From Lachnospiraceae bacterium (GTDB lineage: Bacteria > Bacillota > Clostridia > Lachnospirales > Lachnospiraceae), in contig JAIECC010000254.1 of the NCBI GenBank assembly GCA_029068665.1, positions 1-6,404 of the forward strand: a stretch of 6,404 nucleotides of DNA, given 5' to 3'. Each line of letters opens with the position of its first letter. The stretch's first letter is position 1. Below are positions 6,059-6,404 of this stretch, one piece after another. The notes beneath the pieces are model-generated. The model was not told the origin of the DNA. It saw nothing but the letters and a program-made list of their open reading frames with translations, and ran no database searches. A program made the position numbers and the translations under genes.

Positions 6059-6404
6059 ATGTTAAAGGGCTATCGTTTAAGAGATTACAATTTCAAATTA
6101 GTGGTTCTGGTTCTGCTTGCAACGATTACGGGTACCATTGTAATCAACAGTGCAGACAGTTCTTACACTACGAAGCAGATTATCGGTCTGGTAGGCTGTA
6201 TCTTTGTTATGATAGTCGTTTCTCTGATTGATTACCATTATTATTGTAAATTCTGGATACTGCTGTATATCATTAATATTATTATGATTTTGGGACTGCG
6301 TCCCTTTGGTAAGGTGGTAAATGGAGCAAAACGATGGTATGGAATTGGTGATTCCATGACAATCCAGCCGTCGGAATTCAGTAAAATCATCATAATCATA
6401 TGTC
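6059..6404 (+). CDS. rodA: SEDS-family peptidoglycan glycosyltransferase, probably RodA, 3'-truncated by window edge
   Basis: SEDS proteins (RodA, FtsW, SpoVE) are polytopic membrane enzymes that polymerise lipid II into glycan strands with a partner class B PBP. 115 codons are visible. Membrane helices are likely at about residues 13-31, 41-57 and 64-80, with a fourth starting near 108. The family signature NGAKRWYGIGDSMTIQPSEF (88-107) is clear, and the RW and QPSEF parts leave little doubt about the family. RodA is preferred over FtsW or SpoVE because the gene follows mre, PBP2 and min genes rather than mur/fts genes, but the visible part alone cannot settle this. The ATG follows minE by 11 bases, with only a weak ribosome site (AAGG at 6046-6049, overlapping the minE stop), so coupling to minE translation is likely. 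The rest of the gene lies beyond the window. Confidence 0.85.
   Translation, partial: MLKGYRLRDYNFKLVVLVLLATITGTIVINSADSSYTTKQIIGLVGCIFVMIVVSLIDYHYYCKFWILLYIINIIMILGLRPFGKVVNGAKRWYGIGDSMTIQPSEFSKIIIIIC

Overview
The window is a gap-free run of seven co-directional (+ strand) genes for cell shape and division-site selection: mreC (5' end cut off by the window), mreD, a high-molecular-weight class B penicillin-binding protein 2 (mrdA/PBP2), minC, minD, minE and the first 115 codons of a SEDS-family gene, most likely rodA. The Gram-positive style MreC/MreD/MinC sequences, strong Shine-Dalgarno sites, a GC content of roughly 40-45% by eye, and the order mreC-mreD-PBP2-minC-minD-minE-rodA all suggest an anaerobic Firmicute of class Clostridia, most likely Lachnospiraceae or a near relative. 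This assignment rests on remembered gene order and protein style, not on a database search.

Layout. Bases 1-1249 hold the mreC 3' part and mreD, 4 bases apart. The PBP2 gene (1249-4113) starts on the last base of the mreD stop codon (TGATG), so the two are probably translationally coupled. An 87-base gap (4114-4200), the largest in the window, separates PBP2 from minC; it contains a plausible sigma-A-like promoter and no visible terminator. minC (4201-4917), minD (4949-5743, GTG start), minE (5760-6047) and rodA (6059 to the window edge) follow with gaps of 31, 16 and 11 bases. No stretch over 300 bases lacks a gene. I saw no tRNA, rRNA, insertion sequence, CRISPR array, riboswitch or rho-independent terminator.

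How the genes work together. MreC and MreD are membrane partners of the MreB actin-like filament (its gene is expected just upstream, outside the window). PBP2 is the transpeptidase and RodA the glycosyltransferase of the elongation machinery. MinC inhibits FtsZ, MinD is the membrane ATPase that recruits it, and MinE stimulates MinD ATPase and drives its redistribution, so that division occurs at mid-cell. The cluster therefore puts side-wall synthesis and septum placement in one transcriptional unit.

The most unusual visible element is a segment of about 240 residues, Asn/Asp/Glu/Gln-rich and low in GC, lying in PBP2 between the N-terminal domain and the transpeptidase domain. It accounts for much of the protein's unusual length of 954 residues. 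Otherwise this is a conserved housekeeping operon, and I do not see evidence for an undescribed system.
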